Below, piece by piece: positions 1 through 10,770 of a stretch of DNA of 24,873 bases. Positions within the stretch are counted from its first letter, which is position 1; each line of letters opens with the position of its first letter. Source of the DNA: Welwitschia mirabilis (lineage: Eukaryota > Gnetophyta > Gnetopsida > Welwitschiales); NCBI GenBank assembly GCA_051453625.1, contig JBOZIK010000001.1:78136868-78161740 (forward strand), read 5' to 3'. The notes beneath the pieces are model-generated. The model saw only the letters and a program-made list of their open reading frames with translations. It did no database searches and was not told the origin of the DNA. A program made the translations under genes and the position numbers.

Positions 1-330
1 TTTTGAAAAGAGTAATAATTAGCGGCACAAGGTAAAGTGGACTTAATAGAAGAGGAAAGAATGCTACTTTGAGTATCACATGAAAATTTAAAAGGAAGAG
101 ATTAAGAGATATTAGGACTAAAATCTTTAAAATTATGGGTTTCATTAAAGTCAAGGAAAGGGATGTGGCTTTGAGAATTACATGAAGGTTCAAATGGAAG
201 ACATGGAGAAATGTTACCATTATCAAGATCACAAGATAATGTGGAAGTAGAAGTAAAAGGAAGAATGTTTTTTGGATTTTTACATGAAAGTACAAGTGGA
301 AGGAATGGAGAAACACAGGTAAAATCTTTA
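1..330 (-). repeat. Degenerate 102-bp tandem repeat (34 codons), about three copies
   Basis: On the plus strand, related starts (ctttgagtatcacatgaaaa, ctttgagaattacatgaagg, tttggatttttacatgaaag) occur near 67, 169 and 270, a period of about 102 bp. Read on the minus strand each unit is 34 residues. Aligned units share LP followed by a Phe or Leu, then SC near residue 8, and two units end in NIS. The nucleotide copies have diverged while the 34-codon period is kept, so the duplication arose while the frame was coding. More copies may lie beyond the left edge. Confidence 0.55.
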
Positions 331-990
331 GGTTGATTTTTTACTTTGTAATGAACAAGTCTATCCTCTATTAAGTTTGACTAAATCTCTATGGGTCCTT
401 TATTATGTCCCTTTTCTTCATTATTGTCTTCATCATTACCTTATTGAATTCTTTCTTCACTTTTCACATAATTGTCTTTCATTATATCTTCCTTCTCTTA
501 TTAAGTATTTTTCTCATTTTCCAAATTGTAAGATTCATCAAAGAGATCATAAAGATTATTCATGAATTGATTCCTCCATTTCATCTTTATTTTCTAGTAG
601 TAAATGGATTCCAAGGATATAATCTAGTGCCTTAATATCATCATCTAATGAATAATCATCCTTGTTCTCATTGTTGACACATTGAGTTTAGTCACTGTTA
701 TCTTCCTTTTGGCCATCTCCTAATGAATGGGATGTTGAATTTTATCTAAAATATCATTTTCTGTTCTAAAGCAAGAATCGTCATCACTTGTTCCTAAGTT
801 CTTCTCATTTTTCTTAAGATGGAATGTAGTAGAATAGTTTTGAGAATTTTGTGTTGTAAAAAAACCTTGATTTTGTAATATTGTTTATTAAAGGATCCCA
901 ATCAGATTTTCTTGTTTCTTATGTTGAATTTTCAAATTTTCTTTCATCTTCTTTATTTCTTCTTTTATTTCTTTTATTGAGTCATTTGCT

Positions 991-1050
991 TCTTCATAGT
1001 AATTCATAGGAGATGTATCTTCTTCATAGTACTTCATGGAAGATGATTGG
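991..1050 (-). repeat. 30-bp imperfect tandem duplication
   Basis: Two adjacent 30-bp units, 991-1020 and 1021-1050, both begin tcttcatagt on the plus strand. On the minus strand they encode related decapeptides containing YYEE (MKYYEEDTSP and MNYYEEANDS). The duplication is in frame within the decayed ORF. Confidence 0.6.
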
Positions 1051-1439
1051 AATTTACTAAAATGATTGAAGGATGTTTCTCTAAATGAGTTGAAGTTCCT
1101 AAAATTTTAAAGATCTTTGTTGTTATTTCTAAATAAATTCCGAAAAGAAGAAGGAGGGAATAAGAAGGTTAAAAAGAGAAAGAAGCCTAATTCTGAGCTT
1201 CAACATCATTTGGTATTGTCCATCCTCTTCATGGAAAAATTTTAGAAGTAGTCTTTCATCATTTTCCTTAAATATTCTCAAGTTTATTCTTCTTTTAGAA
1301 AGAATTTCTCAAAAGTTCCTTTTATCACTATTCATAGAAATAAAAGAGAGAGATGGAATTAAGAAGAATTAATTAAGATGATAAGGCTACTCCCTTTGAT
1401 ATTTCATTTTTCACCAGAATTGTTTAGACTCTTAACAAT

Positions 1440-1790
1440 CAAAAAATGGATAATGGCTATCATTTTATCAATCATCTAGATGATATGAAAGATGATCAAT
1501 AGATATTTTGAAAAAATAGGAAAAAAAAAAGTGTGGAAAAATAGAAATAGAAATAACACTAAAAATCATCTGCTTAGCCATTTGGATAATAGAGAGGATG
1601 ACATCGACTTTACTATGTTACTAAAAAACAGAAAATCTTTTGTGAAAAAATAAAAAGAAAAACTAATTAGAAACTGTCATCCATCATGTTGTATAAATAA
1701 TAGAGAGGACAACAGGGCTTATTAATGCTATGAAAAACAAAAATTGCAAAAAATAAACCTATGGAATCTAAAGTAGAAATATAGTGCTAT
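1440..1790 (-). repeat. Leader region with degenerate direct repeats and GATGAT-type palindromes
   Basis: This lies between the primer binding site and the broken ORF of the minus-strand element. The phrase aataatagagagga occurs near 1585 and, with small changes, near 1697. Each occurrence is followed by an A-rich stretch, giving a loose repeat of about 114 bp. The part near 1440-1500 shares words with these units (ggataatgg, gatgat) and contains the palindrome atcatctagatgat. Copies are strongly diverged and limits are approximate. Confidence 0.35.
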
Positions 1791-1863
1791 TTAAAAAATA
1801 ATTTAAATCAAAATCAAAGGTAATTATCTAGAAAGTGATAATACTCCAGCTCCTTCTGGCCTT

Positions 1864-1880
1864 CCCCAATAATAGCACCA
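1864..1880 (-). other. Primer binding site, tRNA-Asp type, degraded
   Basis: The minus strand reads TGGTGCTATTATTGGGG. The tRNA-Asp PBS known from plant Athila/Tat-type gypsy elements is TGGCGCCGTTGCCGGGG. Eleven of 17 positions agree and all six differences are C to T or G to A, five of them in CpG or CHG contexts. It sits three bases (TTT) from the LTR end, the usual arrangement. The reference PBS is from memory of the family, not from a search. Confidence 0.65.
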
Positions 1881-2625
1881 AAATGTTACAGTGTGAATTT
1901 ATGTAATCTTTAAGTCCTTAAGTAAATATTGTAAATCATAAATGCTTGTATAAAACACACACTAGTATAGATTAGAGTTAACCCAAATGTCATAATTTAT
2001 TGAAGGCACTAAGGCGAGAAGTTAGAGAATTGATTTTGACAAAGTATTTTTGGTCTTTTTTCTCTTAAGAAAATAAAATAATAATAATGCACAAATATAA
2101 TTCAAGATGAATGATAATGCAATTCTTATAGATGAAATTCAAATAACTCTAAGTAATGAATCTATTTGACTACCAATATTGCTATCACTAAGATCAGCCA
2201 TTATAACTTAGATGAATTAAGAACTAGCACTTAACCCCAACCAACATGAGATATAAGATACATCAAACAAAATATAAATAAATGCAACTATTTATGTAAA
2301 TTCAATATGAAATGAAATGCAAGTACTAAACTAACAGTATCAACCTTAATAGAGGTTATTCTCATGACCTAGATCCACTATGAAACTATTACAAAATTGT
2401 AACCAACATAAACCACAAGGGTGATACACATAATAGAAGTAAATCAATATTTATTAATCTTGAACCAACATCCACTAATAAAGCAGTAGCACCTTAATGA
2501 AGGATACATAGTCCAACACCAAGGAAGACTTCTCTCTATAACATAGGATGGAACTCTTGGCCTTCAATGTCCTACCATAAGACTTTTTAGTACAAAAGAT
2601 GGTTTTGGAAGTGAGGACAAGAAGG

Positions 2626-2634
2626 TATTTATAG
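2626..2634 (-). promoter_or_regulatory. TATA box of the minus-strand LTR promoter
   Basis: The minus strand reads CTATAAATA followed by CC, a good plant TATA box inside the presumed LTR. Transcription would start about 30 bases further left, near 2595, and run toward the primer binding site. No transcript evidence is available. Confidence 0.45.
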
Positions 2635-2748
2635 TTTGACAGGGAACATTCTAGAACAAATCCCTAAAATTCAAAGATGAAACCCTAGCAATTCACATGA
2701 GGCACATGACCTGATTACAAAGATAACTCATTTTGTTCATATAAAATA

Positions 2749-2905
2749 GTTATCGTCCTGACTGTTATCTAGATGACTCTGGGGATGATAACCTATAATA
2801 AGAGAGTAACTTCTTCAGCTTCTACTTCCACTTCTAGCCTCATAGCCTTAGTCGATGTCAACGCTATCATCCCAACTATCATGTGGATGATAGAAGGGAT
2901 GACAG
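2749..2905. repeat. Two neighbouring inverted repeats in the presumed U3
   Basis: The first hairpin pairs 2749-2758 (gttatcgtcc) with 2783-2792 (ggatgataac), 9 of 10 positions, with a 24-base loop. The second pairs 2868-2882 (catcccaactatcat) with 2887-2901 (atgatagaagggatg), 13 of 15 positions, with a 4-base loop GTGG and some further pairing outward. Both use the words GATGATA/TATCATC, which also recur in the leader at 1440-1720. They lie upstream of the TATA box of the minus-strand LTR. Confidence 0.55.
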
Positions 2906-2989
2906 ACTTTCTGAGCCCTCTAGCTAAGATAAATCAGCCTTCTAGATCATTGATCTTCTCCTCAAAATGCTGAGTGTTAGAATTTGCTT

Positions 2990-5900
2990 GAAATGCCTCT
3001 AAATACTCCAAGAATTACATGTTTCTTTGATCATCCCATAAACTCTCCATAATCATAAAAATTCCATCTAAACCTATCTAAATGTCCTATAAAAGTACTC
3101 AAAATATGCCATTTTTTACTTTAAGTGAAATATATTAATATTAATAAATGCATCTATTCAATTAAAGAATCATGTTAATTTGAATAATAAAATATTATAA
3201 ATCAACCATTCATTCATGTGATAAAGCCCTTACAAAGAGATATAATTATAACTGGCAATCTTTGATCAATGTTAAAATTATAGTGTAGTTAATACATAGG
3301 ATTGTTTAATGGTATAACTCGGTTGTGCTTGTGTCTTCTATTAAAGAGAAATAAAGGTAAGATCATCCTAGTAACATAAGATTGTATGTAGTCAAGTGTA
3401 ACTTTTACTAATAATATGCAGAACTTCTATTCTAGAGAGGATTCCAGAGTCATTCTTCCACAATAAAGAAGAAAAAGTAATGAAACACACACTTTCTAAA
3501 CTAGCAAGTGATTCAAGCAAAAATTTGAAATCAATCCTGAGAAAAAAAATAGAAGAGATTCAACAAACAAAAGCTTGGAAATAGACATAGCACTCAAGAA
3601 CTAACATGAATGTATCATAAAGCAAGAGATTTTCATTTAAATATATATTAGAATTCCAACTTTACATCATAAACCTACCAAGTTTAATGATGCTCGAATC
3701 ATGGTGACATTACCTCATTCACCACATGAGTGGTAGTGTTTATTACTCTAATTTGTTATAGCTTGTTCATATGCATGAAAAATAGAAAACAAATCCCAGG
3801 ATCCCTCAAACAAAATCACATTATGCAACTAAGAAATGAACAAAAAGATTCACTAGAAACATTAATAACTTGATAATGAGTAGATTCCAATCAGGAATTA
3901 AAAGTATGAAGTGATTTACAAAGTAAAACTTGAGAAAGTAAGTCACTATCTTTATTATCTAAAACTAAAATAATGCATTACATCAAAGAAGGAAACTCAA
4001 ACTTGTACATAAAATATCATGTTGCCCATTCTCAAAGGAGAGGACCTAGAAAGACATGATAAAAGAGTTCTTCCTCTAAGAATCATTTTCAAATGTCAAA
4101 GGTTATTAATGTTATAAAGGGAAAAATTTGGCCCTTTTTATAAGTGAACTAAAATTAAGGTTTTAATATAATAGGATTTCCCAGTTAGGGTTATCATCAT
4201 AAAATTAGTCACTTGATTACAGTAGATAATGACAAATTCTAGTATAGTAAATGACTAGGCCCATAATTAGAATTTGATTGCTTTTCCATGATGACCTCAA
4301 AATGTGAGAATGATAGTAAGCTTCCTCAGATGACCAGCACCGTCGTATAGGTAATTGCCACCACTAGTGTCTTGTGGAAAAACCCCTTCATCTTTCAGCA
4401 TAAGCTCCAAAATGTAGTTACAAACCTACAAAATTCATAGGGAAATGTACAAGTTCAAGTATGGAATTAGAAAAGATAACAGACATGTTTTAATGATTAA
4501 AGTAGTTAATATGATGTTCTTACTATGATAAATTACCCTAACATAGTTGAGATAAATGTTAATTTTTACATGTTATTAAGGGCATATAATAGGTTAATCA
4601 TTCTTCTTTACATAGATTGACCATGCAACAATCTTAGAGAAAAGACCTCAAAAACAGATCTTAGTAAGTGCATCAAGGCAAAATATTGTTTTAGTAAAGA
4701 TTGTTCATGATTAGAAAGATATTGTTTTCTAGTTATAATAAAATAAAGTCATTTCTTCTCAATCTCAGTTTAATTTTACAAGTTTTTTCCTTTCTTATTA
4801 TTTCCATCATTATAATTCATATAAAAATTTTCATTCATAATTATAATAACAATGGATAGTCTTAAATGTAATAAACTAAATGCATCAAGAATACATAATA
4901 GGTTATATTAACATTGATAAGACATTAATTTATTATGAAATTAGATTTATTATCTAGAATCCACAAAAATGTATAAAAGTTTGTAATTAGCTAAGTGGAT
5001 GTTGAAAAGAAAAAGACAACAATAATCTAAAATGTATATATTAACATTTCCTTATAATTAAATGATATATACGCATTGTTATGCTATTGTAATTAGTAAC
5101 ATTATTATAGTTATTTTATTAGGATCAATCTTATGATAAATAGAAAATATTATCAATAATAAATAAAATAATTTAATCTAATATTAGAATTAAATTTTTA
5201 GCTCTAGTATGAGCCCATAAAAGGGTTAGCATGTATCCATGAAAATGCATAAAGTACATATATTAATAGTGCTTGGCCATTAAAGAATGACTTATATGCT
5301 TGAAACATTTGATAATAAAAAGATTTATATTGTTTTATGGAAGAAGGGTCAAAAGTATCCAAACTACATAAATTTTGACTATTTTTAGTTTTGTGTTTCT
5401 TCTATTATTAGAATTATTTATTTTTTCTTATTTATTTCTTATGCATTGTTTACCCTTTTGGGTGTTTTATAATTTTTTAAACACTTGACATTCGAGGGAG
5501 GTCTCTTATCTATTGCATATTTTACTTTTTTTTTCACGTTAATATGTGATGATTTCCTTGCATTCAAGAGAATATTATTAGAAGTATTAAAAAATCTTGT
5601 AAGAATGAATCCAAAGACTATAAAATTAAATCTAATTAAAGTAATTAAATCTCATAAGGTCAGTATACAGTAAGATAGAAGATCTAAGTCTTAGAGAACT
5701 TTAGTTGAAATTAAATTCAAATAATAACTTATCAAAAACTATGTAAATAAAAAATATATGTATATGATATGTTAGTTTTAATAGGAGAATTCTTCTTATA
5801 CATGTGTTTTAGTGTTTACCAAGTTAAGGTAATAAGCAATTACTTTACTTAACATTTTCCATGGAATACATCATACAGTCTCATAAGAATAAAGAAAACT

Positions 5901-8900
5901 AAGAAGAAGCTATTGTAAGACTTTCCAAATAGAAAAGGACTTGAAATGTATCCACTCACTCACTCATGTTTTGTAACTTTAACAAACATCTATGACCAAT
6001 TGCAAAGGTTCTTGGATTTAACATGTAGCAAAAATAAATTTGATCAAAACTAGTGTTAACCCTCTATCAAGTTTCCCTCAAGGGCATAACAACTAGTCAT
6101 GCTACTTACTAATCAGACCCTAGTCAACCTCTAATTTGAAAGAATAAAACCAAGGAATATATAACTAGAATATGATGAATAAGCTAGTCGATGAGGGGAG
6201 GGATAATTTTTATAGAATTTTGTCATACTAGATAATCCCTTATGAGATTGACTATTAAATCTGAACATGGAATATATGTGTGATACATATGTATCTATTA
6301 AATTTAAATAATTATGAATACTAAATAAGTAGTTATTAATATTTTATGGGATGAGATCTTAATGATTAAAAGGGATTTATTTATAAAATGTTATGAAAAT
6401 AAGCTATGAAAAAGAATGAAGTATTTAGAACATTCAAAGATAATGTCAAGAGATAAAAACTTGATGAAAGGATAAAAGGATTTCATAATAAACTACAAAG
6501 AAAAGTAAATATGATAAAACAAATTAGAAGTGAAAAAATTAGTTCTACAGAATTAAACGATTATTAAAGAGAACAATGTACAAACCCTACAAAAATAAAT
6601 TATTACATTATAAGAACAACTTTAAGAGTTGAAAGGAAGAACTCCTATTACTATATAAAGTCTTCTAGTAGAAGTATAGGTACCAAAAGCCATAAAATTT
6701 ATTAATGATATATAACATATTGTTCTTGGATAAGGGTAAGAGAAAAGAAATCCTTTAAAAATTAGCCTTGAGAAGCTCATTAGGGAAGATGACCTCTACA
6801 AAAAAAAAAACAAATCTTATAATGGAATCCTATCTTTATTATAAAAAAATTTACTCAAATGTATTATGCATGTATACCACAAATAATTTTGTGCATAATA
6901 TATTGTGTGTGAAAAAATTAAAAAATAACTACTAATATCATACATTATAATCATATAGGGCATTAAATATTAATAATGAGTAAAACACTAAAGATGAATG
7001 TTAAGTGTACAACACACCAAAGTTTTCATGCATAAATTTAAATTATTGAAATGCAGTAGGATAAGAAGTAAACTCATAAGACTATAAGAGATGATAAATA
7101 TAGTGAGTCCCATATAAGTATTAAAATGGAAGGCACATCATATTAAAAAAGTATAAGAATATAAAATAAATAATATTATAAAATCATTATTTAGTCTAAA
7201 CTTGGTGGAAAAGTATAAAATGCGACATGCATAACAAATGATATAAATAATCAAATATAACATTAAATTATAAATAAGAAAAATCCTAAGAATAATATTT
7301 TTGATCTTAGAATAAATATGGATTATGGGAGAATGTTGAATTATAATTCAATATATGGGTATATCCATATAAATGTATGCATTATTGTAATAATAGTTAA
7401 CCAATAAATAGATTAAATATAATTTTTATTTCCAAATAAATTAATAAAATACCCTAAAACAAGGAGTACTAATAGATGTAACCTATAATAAAAGGAAATG
7501 TTAGGAATTCTAAGAAGCATAAATAGTGGAAAAAAAATTGTGGGATTACTAGAGTGGTAGCGTAGAATAAGAGTAATAAAAGCAACTTCTAAATTACATA
7601 TCATTGAAAAAAAAAAGCTACCTATGTGTGTGTGTGAGTGTGTGTGTTGGTGTACAATCAAGCTTATTAATTTTATTTTATGAGAAATGTTTTGAAATCT
7701 CATCTACATAATGTAATCATGAACACGAGATCTATCAAATGTGGGACTAAACTAAACATTTTAAAAACATAATCATGACTAAATTGAAAACCTAAAATTA
7801 TGTAAAAAGTCATGATAATTTGCCACCTTTCATTTAAGTCTAAATCCTTAAGTTTCATTATCATAGTTAGGATATGCTAATTATGAGCATAATGTCCTAT
7901 TATAAAATCATAATTAAATGTATGTTAACCTAAAATTTTTAAAAAAAGGTAAAATTTTAAGTAATGATAATTAAAGTCTTATGTTTTTGTAAAAGTTATT
8001 TCATGTTTGAAGTAAACTTTAAGAGATAATAGCCTTAAACAAATAGAATTTTCTAATAATTTTGAATGAGTAATATGGATTAAGAAATCATGCACTATTT
8101 AATTAAAGAAATTATCTAAGATTTGAAACACTTTTTTCTTTATGCAGATCATAGTAATTTTTAATATCTTCCATGTCATAGATTGCTAAGGTAGTATATA
8201 AATAATGAAATTCACACATTATTAATGATTATTAATTTTTGACATAGTGTTTAAATAATTTAGCTTTTACTTGTAAATATATGGCATTATTATTTTATAT
8301 AAAATTTTTAAGTTTATCTATTAGGAAGAAGTAAATCATTTCAAAATCCCTAGCATATGTAGTATAATATTATATTCTATATGATAAACTAATTATGAAC
8401 TTTATTTTCATTACTTATGAATTATAAGACTTTATGAATATTAATTAAATAATTTATTATAATTTTAACAATATAAAAGACATGAAAATGGGATAAGCTG
8501 ATAAGGAGATAAGACCACATGATTAGAAGAGCCACCATGTATGACACTTGTAATGAGATACAATGTGCAAGAGTTGGTCTCTAAATTATTCAACTGTTGA
8601 CTAATGGTCTTGGTTCATGTAAGAACTTGTTTAATATTGTTATAGTATGAGTTTCAAATAGGTTTCATCTTTAAGATAATAAGAATCTTTTCATCTTTAA
8701 ATCATTTTATAACTTTGATATTATTTACTTCTCATAGTAAGTTTATTATTTATTCCATATTTATATTCATGTTTTTTAAACTACATATTATGAAGAATTA
8801 AATTATATTTTACCATTCTATATCCCTCTTACATTAAATACTATTAGCTAATAAGGGTAGCTATGCTTGCTTCCTCTTAGCTTATTAATAAACTTTCAAC

Positions 8901-9340
8901 TCATTTTGTGATAAAATTAATGCTATAAGTTCATAATGTAGGTATAGTATGAATGGAATGATAGTTTTATCAATGGATTACTTGTTCTCCATTTAAGAGG
9001 TTATGATTTGAAATCTTTAGATGACTTGATTTACATACTTCAAGGCCTTAACTAGAATTAAATAATTAATTTGGATGATCATGATGATCATGATTCTAAG
9101 AAGATTACTAAAAGTTTTAAATTTAAAACATGCTTATAATGCACATATTGTTCTACACTCTTTTATGTTTTATTAATTATTTTTATTCTAAAAAATTATA
9201 TGAAGACATTTGACACTAAATAGTAATATAATAATAACCTTTAAAACTATAAAAAATACATAGTACTCACAAGACTAAGTATCTTATGATAGGTATGAGG
9301 AGTTTAATACATTCAATGATTTCTAAAGGCATGACTTAGG
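2990..9340. other. AT-rich intergenic DNA without recognisable genes
   Basis: I see no gene, RNA gene or clear repeat family in this stretch. The short open frames here (for example near 5485-5673 and 7413-7703) are low-complexity and match nothing I know. A minus-strand TATAAAAAGGG at 4132-4142 sits in sequence organised like the LTR at 1884-2990, with an AACCCTAAC-type stretch upstream of it. This could be the remains of another LTR, but no ends or PBS were found. The rest is probably transposon DNA decayed past recognition. Confidence 0.5.
7625..7653. repeat. (GT)n microsatellite
   Basis: An interrupted TG dinucleotide tract (tgtgtgtgtgtgagtgtgtg and a few more units). It produces the His/Thr-rich stretch in an antisense open frame, which is not a gene. 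Confidence 0.8.
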
Positions 9341-9689
9341 AGTGAAGACTCTAAGAGTGGAGCATAGCAGAGAGCTTAAAATTAGGTTTCTTATTTCATA
9401 TAGAATGGTAGAGCCGGTTCACATGCTAGTTTATACTAGAGTAAGCTAGTATCTTAGGCAGGGACTAGAAGGGAAAAAGGAGAAGTAGCAAGTCAAATTC
9501 TTAGAATGAAGGCTTTCATCAGTGATAGAGGAGGTAGTAAAAGTCATCGAAGTAGTGGAGGAACATAGTCAAGGTTGAGGAGCATGGCATGATAGTGGTA
9601 GCAACCTTAGTTTAAGAGCAAGCTAACTAAGACAGCTATATAAGGTAAGGTCATAGAGCCTCCTATAATGAAATTTTTTGAATAAAATG

Positions 9690-10430
9690 GGATTTTTAAG
9701 ATTAGAACTACTTTGGAGTACTTCATAGTGGCAAATGAATTTTTTAAGTTTAGTGTAGTAGGGCATTTCATTTCAGTGAAGCTAAGGCCAAATCTAGAGG
9801 CTATTAGAAAATGGGTAGCAGTTAAGTGGACTAAAATAGGATTATTTCAAGTCATTTCCTTTATAGAGGATTTAGAGTTGTCCAAATTCAAGTCTAAGGA
9901 GGATTTAAACATAGTTATGTTAAGGGAGCCCTAGTTTTTCAGGGTAAAGGATTTAGCTTTGGCATAGTGGCATCTTGGGGAATATTTTGGCAATATCTTC
10001 CAAAAGCTGCTGACCTAGGTAAAACTAAGGGAAGTGAGTTTAACTCTATAGAACTAGAAATTTAGTTAAGAGCTAGCTATAAAGTTTAAAGAAGTGATCA
10101 AATTGGATCATGTCATGATTAATGGATTAAGGCTAGTGCATATCAGATTTTGCACTTAAATTTACATTGAACTAACTCAAAACCTGAGAAGTTCTAAAAT
10201 TCTGTATGGTTTTAAAACTGATAAGGTTAAGGTAAAGTATGAAAACATACTTCAGCCTTATACTTTATGCTATATTACAAGTTACTTAGAAAGATTATGT
10301 CCATCAAACAGAGAGAAACTTTATGACAAGTATGATAGAAAAGGGCACTCAGGGAAGAACTATCAAATGAAAAAAATGTTTGCACTGCAAGTGGTATGAA
10401 CACATTTTAAGCGTAGGATTAAGAAGGATG
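9690..10430 (+). pseudogene. LINE ORF1 remnant: DUF4283 domain and zinc knuckle
   Basis: One frame can be followed from about 9713 to 10370. It begins with a DUF4283-like part: VVGHFISVKLRPNLEAIRKW, where plant L1 ORF1 proteins have a VGKF..RRPN...R.W pattern. The GPWFF-type motif follows, here REP, stop at 9932, FF, so the Trp codon is now TAG. Then come VKLREVSL (family WVRLPNLPLE) and LDHVMINGLRLVH (family ...T...RLAYAR). Near 10240-10300 a degraded CCHC-like stretch (YTLCYITSYLERLC) corresponds to the zf-CCHC_4 knuckle. ORF1 proteins of this type bind the element's RNA. About seven in-frame stops, mostly TAG, make it non-functional. Confidence 0.75.
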
Positions 10431-10770
10431 AAGAGGAATTCCAAAAAATAATAAGAAAGAATAAAACAATCCCTAATCCTCGACTAGATGGTGTTCAAAA
10501 TGAGAAGAATTATCGATAACATTAAAAACTCAGTAATAACAAGGGAATCGATGGAAAGGATAAGGGACCTAACCAATAAAAATAGCAAAAATACATAAGA
10601 AAGATAGTTAATAAGTTTACCCTACATTCTAGCAGTGAAACATATGAACTTAAATCAGACTTTGATTATGAGAGTTTAAAAGAAATAATAGCGATAAAAA
10701 AGGTGGAAACACCTCCCAAAGTAAGAGTAAGGAAGGAAGCAAATGAAAGCATTATAAATGGATCCTAAAG

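Larger units (their letters stand above)
1..1150 (-). pseudogene. Broken reading frame of the minus-strand LTR element; hydrophilic, repeat-containing protein of unknown function
   Basis: From about 1140 down to 1 the minus strand stays mostly in one frame, with scattered TAA/TAG stops and an apparent pair of compensating frame changes around 570-700, where the alternative frame is the more protein-like. In order it shows an Asn/Phe/Ser-rich start, a duplicated YYEE decapeptide, a Lys/Glu-rich coiled-coil-like stretch (IKEIKEEIKKMKENLK), an acidic segment (YSLDDDIKALDYIL), and then at least three degenerate 34-residue repeats rich in Ser, Cys, Pro and Phe. Its place after the PBS suggests a gag-region product, but no capsid or CCHC signature is seen. 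I do not recognise the family. It is clearly no longer coding. Confidence 0.45.
1..2990 (-). mobile_element. Decayed Ty3/gypsy-type LTR retrotransposon, truncated by window edge
   Basis: Read on the minus strand, an LTR end (ACA) is followed by TTT and then by a degraded primer binding site of the tRNA-Asp type used by many plant Athila/Tat-like gypsy elements. A leader of roughly 700 bp and a broken reading frame follow and run off the left edge. No capsid, protease, reverse transcriptase or integrase is visible, because the window ends first or because the element never had them. The gypsy assignment rests on the PBS and its spacing to the LTR, not on a pol domain. The LTR end away from the PBS could not be located, so the right limit is approximate. 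Confidence 0.6.
1884..2990 (-). repeat. LTR of the minus-strand gypsy-type element (outer end not located)
   Basis: The LTR end next to the PBS is at 1884 and reads TGTTACAG on the plus strand, i.e. the element's LTR ends in CTGTAACA. A TATA box lies about 740 bp inward, which puts R/U5 at roughly 1884-2600 and U3 beyond it. I found no matching TG terminus with a target-site duplication, so the right edge is a guess based on where the less AT-rich, hairpin-containing U3-like sequence stops. The second LTR would lie beyond the left edge of the window. Confidence 0.45.

Noticed and set aside
377-635. Overlapping plus-strand open frames rich in Phe, Ile and Leu
   Set aside because: They are antisense to the hydrophilic minus-strand frame of the LTR element; their hydrophobic look follows from the T-rich strand.
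2773-2973. 66-codon plus-strand open frame
   Set aside because: It lies in the presumed U3 across two hairpins, has Ser/Thr low complexity, and fits no family.
5485-5673. 62-codon open frame in AT-rich DNA
   Set aside because: No domain, no codon bias and no neighbouring gene structure; expected by chance.
7413-7703. 96-codon minus-strand open frame with a HTHSHTH stretch
   Set aside because: The His/Thr run is the translation of a GT microsatellite, not a metal-binding protein.
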